Origin: Clostridia bacterium
GTDB taxonomy: Bacteria; Bacillota; TC1; UBA5767
Reading direction: 5' to 3'
Length of the DNA: 64,000 bases
Assembly (NCBI GenBank): GCA_016887505.1
Contig: CP069393.1
Span: 496,001 to 560,000 of the forward strand
Positions within the stretch are counted from its first letter, which is position 1. The number at the start of each line of letters is the position of its first letter. Of the stretch, positions 61,983-64,000 are shown one piece after another. Under the pieces are notes generated by a model. It searched no databases, had not been told where the DNA came from, and saw nothing but the letters and a program-made list of their open reading frames with translations. Made by a program: the position numbers and the translations under genes.

Positions 61983-62858
61983 ATGTTGGATTTCGGAAAT
62001 GTCGTCACCGCGATGGTGACGCCGTTTGACGCCCAAGGAAAGCTTGACGTTGAAGCGGTTAGAAAATTGGCAAAACACCTTGAAAATACAGGTACAGATA
62101 CAATTCTAGTGGCAGGAACTACGGGTGAAAGTCCTACTCTTAGCTGCGAGGAAAAAATTACATTGCTAAAGACTGTCAAGGATGTGGTTAAAATTCCGGT
62201 GATGATTGGTACAGGTTGTAATGATACTAGAGCTACCATAGAAATGAGCAAAATGGCAGAAGAAGCAGGTGCTGATGCCTTACTGTTGGTAGTACCTTAT
62301 TACAATAAACCCAATGCGAAAGGCTTATATGAGCATTTTAAGGCCATTGCTGAATCAACTAAATTGCCATGTATGCTTTATAATATACCGAGCAGAACTG
62401 GTATCAATATGGACGCAGAAACGACAATTGAATTGTCAAAAATTTCCAATATTATTGCCCTTAAAGCCGCTAGTGGCTGTCTAGATCATATTATTAGAAT
62501 CCGTATGGCAACAAGTGGAGACTTTTCCATCTATTCAGGTGACGATTCACTAACTCTGCCTATCCTATCTGTTGGGGGTAGGGGTGTAGTATCTGTTGCT
62601 TCGAATATTATCGGATCACCAATCCAAGAAATGGTCAGTCTCTACCGTAAGGGAGAGTCAGACAAAGCTAGGGCTAGATTCTTCAATCTATATCCAATGT
62701 TTAGAGGTTTGTTTATCGATACCAACCCGATACCTGTTAAATATGCCGCTAGTCTTTTGGGCTTGCTTGAGGATAATTACCGCTTGCCAATCGTAGGACC
62801 AGAGGAAGATACAAAGCAGTTTGTAAAACAACTTTTAGAAAAATATAAATTACTATAA
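61983..62858 (+). CDS. dapA: 4-hydroxy-tetrahydrodipicolinate synthase
   Basis: Condenses pyruvate with aspartate semialdehyde. The 291-residue TIM-barrel protein has AGTTGESPTLS, the Tyr region YNIPSRTGIN, and the Schiff-base lysine in NIIALKAASG. The ATG follows AAGGAGAGG. It closes the lysine operon and is followed by a terminator. Confidence 0.97.
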   Translation: MLDFGNVVTAMVTPFDAQGKLDVEAVRKLAKHLENTGTDTILVAGTTGESPTLSCEEKITLLKTVKDVVKIPVMIGTGCNDTRATIEMSKMAEEAGADALLLVVPYYNKPNAKGLYEHFKAIAESTKLPCMLYNIPSRTGINMDAETTIELSKISNIIALKAASGCLDHIIRIRMATSGDFSIYSGDDSLTLPILSVGGRGVVSVASNIIGSPIQEMVSLYRKGESDKARARFFNLYPMFRGLFIDTNPIPVKYAASLLGLLEDNYRLPIVGPEEDTKQFVKQLLEKYKLL

Positions 62859-62881
62859 ACAGGCTTAGGCCTGTTTTTTTC
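62857..62881 (+). terminator. Terminator after dapA
   Basis: ACAGGC, loop TTAG, GCCTGT and seven or more T's. It begins at the dapA stop codon. Confidence 0.9.
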
Positions 62882-62957
62882 TTGTGTTTATGACATCTAT
62901 CCTTTATAATCAGATGAAGATAACTGTTCGGATAAATAATGAATTAGGAGGATTAGA

Positions 62958-64000
62958 GTGTCAAAAAACGAAAATAAAGTTTCCATAATACCATTGGGTG
63001 GTCTGGGTGAAATCGGAAAGAACATGACAGTCATCAAATATGGTGAGGAAATGATCCTGATAGATGCTGGATTGACTTTTCCCGAGGACGACATGCTGGG
63101 AATCGATATTGTCATTCCAGACATAACCTATCTGGAGGAAAATAGGGACAAACTGTTGGGGATCTTCTTGACGCATGCACATGAAGATCACATTGGTGCG
63201 CTTCCGTACGTATTGGATAAGATTCAGGTGCCTGTCTATGGGACCCGTTTTACCTTGGGACTGGTTAAAGGAAAACTGAAGGAAAGAAGGATGCTGGAAC
63301 AAGCAAAACTTCATACCGTAAAACCTAGGGGCATGGTAAAAAAAGGACCATTTAAGATTGAATTTTTCCGCGTGAGTCATAGTATTCCAGATGCAGTTGG
63401 TATCGTGGTGCACACACCAGAAGGTATCATCGTTCATACTGGAGACTTCAAATTTGATCAGACGCCGGTAGATGGTCAACTGATGGATTTGCCCAAGTTG
63501 GCAAAACTAGGAGAGCAGGGTGTGCTTGCTCTTATGTCAGATAGCACCAATGCAGAGCGTAGCGGTAGTACTATGAGCGAAAAAGAGGTAGGTAGGAACC
63601 TACTTGAAGCGTTTCGGGAAGCAACTGGCCGGGTTATTGTTGCTAGTTTTGCAAGCAACGTGCATAGAGTGCAACAGATTGTGAATGCCGCAGCTGCTAC
63701 TGACCGAAAGGTTGCTGTAATCGGTCGTAGTATGGTCAATATTTTTGAAGTTGCAAGAGAGCTAGGGTATCTAAGGGTACCAAAGAAAACTTATGTTGAA
63801 GTAGAACAAGTGGCAAAATTGCCACCCAATAAAGTAACTATTATCACAACGGGAAGTCAAGGTGAACCGAAAAGTGCACTTTCAAGACTGGCCTTAAGTG
63901 ATCACAGGCAATTAGAAATCAACGAAAAGGATACGGTCATTATATCGGCGAATCCGATTCCTGGTAATGAGAAATATGTTTCGAGAACGATTGATCAACT
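62958..64000 (+). CDS. rnj: Ribonuclease J, N-terminal part
   Basis: A metallo-beta-lactamase/beta-CASP ribonuclease with endo- and 5' exonuclease activity in RNA decay. The GTG start at 62958 follows AGGAGG and gives SIIPLGGLGEIGKNMTVIKY, a typical RNase J start. The metal motif HAHEDHIGALPY is present, with the GDFKFD and SDSTNAERSG segments. The frame is open to the last base, with about 347 residues of the usual 550-600 visible. Confidence 0.96.
   Translation, partial: MSKNENKVSIIPLGGLGEIGKNMTVIKYGEEMILIDAGLTFPEDDMLGIDIVIPDITYLEENRDKLLGIFLTHAHEDHIGALPYVLDKIQVPVYGTRFTLGLVKGKLKERRMLEQAKLHTVKPRGMVKKGPFKIEFFRVSHSIPDAVGIVVHTPEGIIVHTGDFKFDQTPVDGQLMDLPKLAKLGEQGVLALMSDSTNAERSGSTMSEKEVGRNLLEAFREATGRVIVASFASNVHRVQQIVNAAAATDRKVAVIGRSMVNIFEVARELGYLRVPKKTYVEVEQVAKLPPNKVTIITTGSQGEPKSALSRLALSDHRQLEINEKDTVIISANPIPGNEKYVSRTIDQ

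Overview
The window is 64 kb of chromosome from a low-GC Gram-positive bacterium, most likely an anaerobic member of the Clostridia. Supporting signs are AT-rich sequence with strong AGGAGG-type ribosome binding sites, Firmicute gene blocks (L21-Prp-L27-Obg, radC-mreBCD-PBP2-rodA, comEA-comEC-holA, DnaD and DnaI-type loaders), an L27 with the Firmicute cleavable N-terminus, a Rex redox repressor, and a giant 2-hydroxyacyl-CoA dehydratase activase typical of anaerobes. Nearly all genes are on the + strand. I cannot name the genus from sequence alone.

Layout. 1-2.5 kb: end of folC, rex, maf and a VTT-domain membrane protein. 2.6-9 kb: radC and the elongasome operon (mreB, mreC, mreD, PBP2, rodA). 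9-16 kb: a radical SAM protein with its DUF2344 partner, RNase G/E, L21 (with leader), the Prp protease, L27, obg and yhbY. 16-22.3 kb: proB, proA, nadD, yqeK, rsfS, leuS. 22.3-25.6 kb: a nested mobile element, in which an IS256-family insertion sequence split the leuS terminator and a group II intron then entered the left inverted repeat of that insertion sequence. 25.7-29.6 kb: comEA, comEC, holA. 29.8-31.1 kb: a second, different IS256-family element. 31.2-36.4 kb: accessory genes, namely a formate/nitrite-type channel behind two candidate Rex operators, a probable cobalamin riboswitch with an ECF S component and a DUF4430 lipoprotein, a WYL regulator, a hemolysin III-type membrane protein, a DUF1836 protein and rpsT. 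36.9-45.6 kb: murJ, lepA, hemW and the dehydratase activase. 45.7-57 kb: L25/Ctc, a tautomerase, an M16 peptidase, dUTPase, guaB, and miaB-mutS-mutL-miaA. 57-58 kb: two tRNA operons with nine tRNAs. 58-64 kb: DnaD and DnaI-like helicase-loading proteins, a lysine riboswitch with dapB-grx-asd-dapA, and the start of RNase J.

How it works together. Most of the window is housekeeping: cell-wall elongation, translation and ribosome maturation, proline and lysine/diaminopimelate synthesis, mismatch repair and tRNA modification, and DNA uptake. The unusual parts are the intron-in-IS-in-terminator nest, the Rex operator pair that links the redox regulator at 0.6 kb to the channel gene at 31.4 kb, the putative riboswitch-controlled corrinoid uptake pair, and a conserved but functionally open radical SAM/DUF2344/RNase G cluster. 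I found no CRISPR array, prophage or convincing novel defence system.
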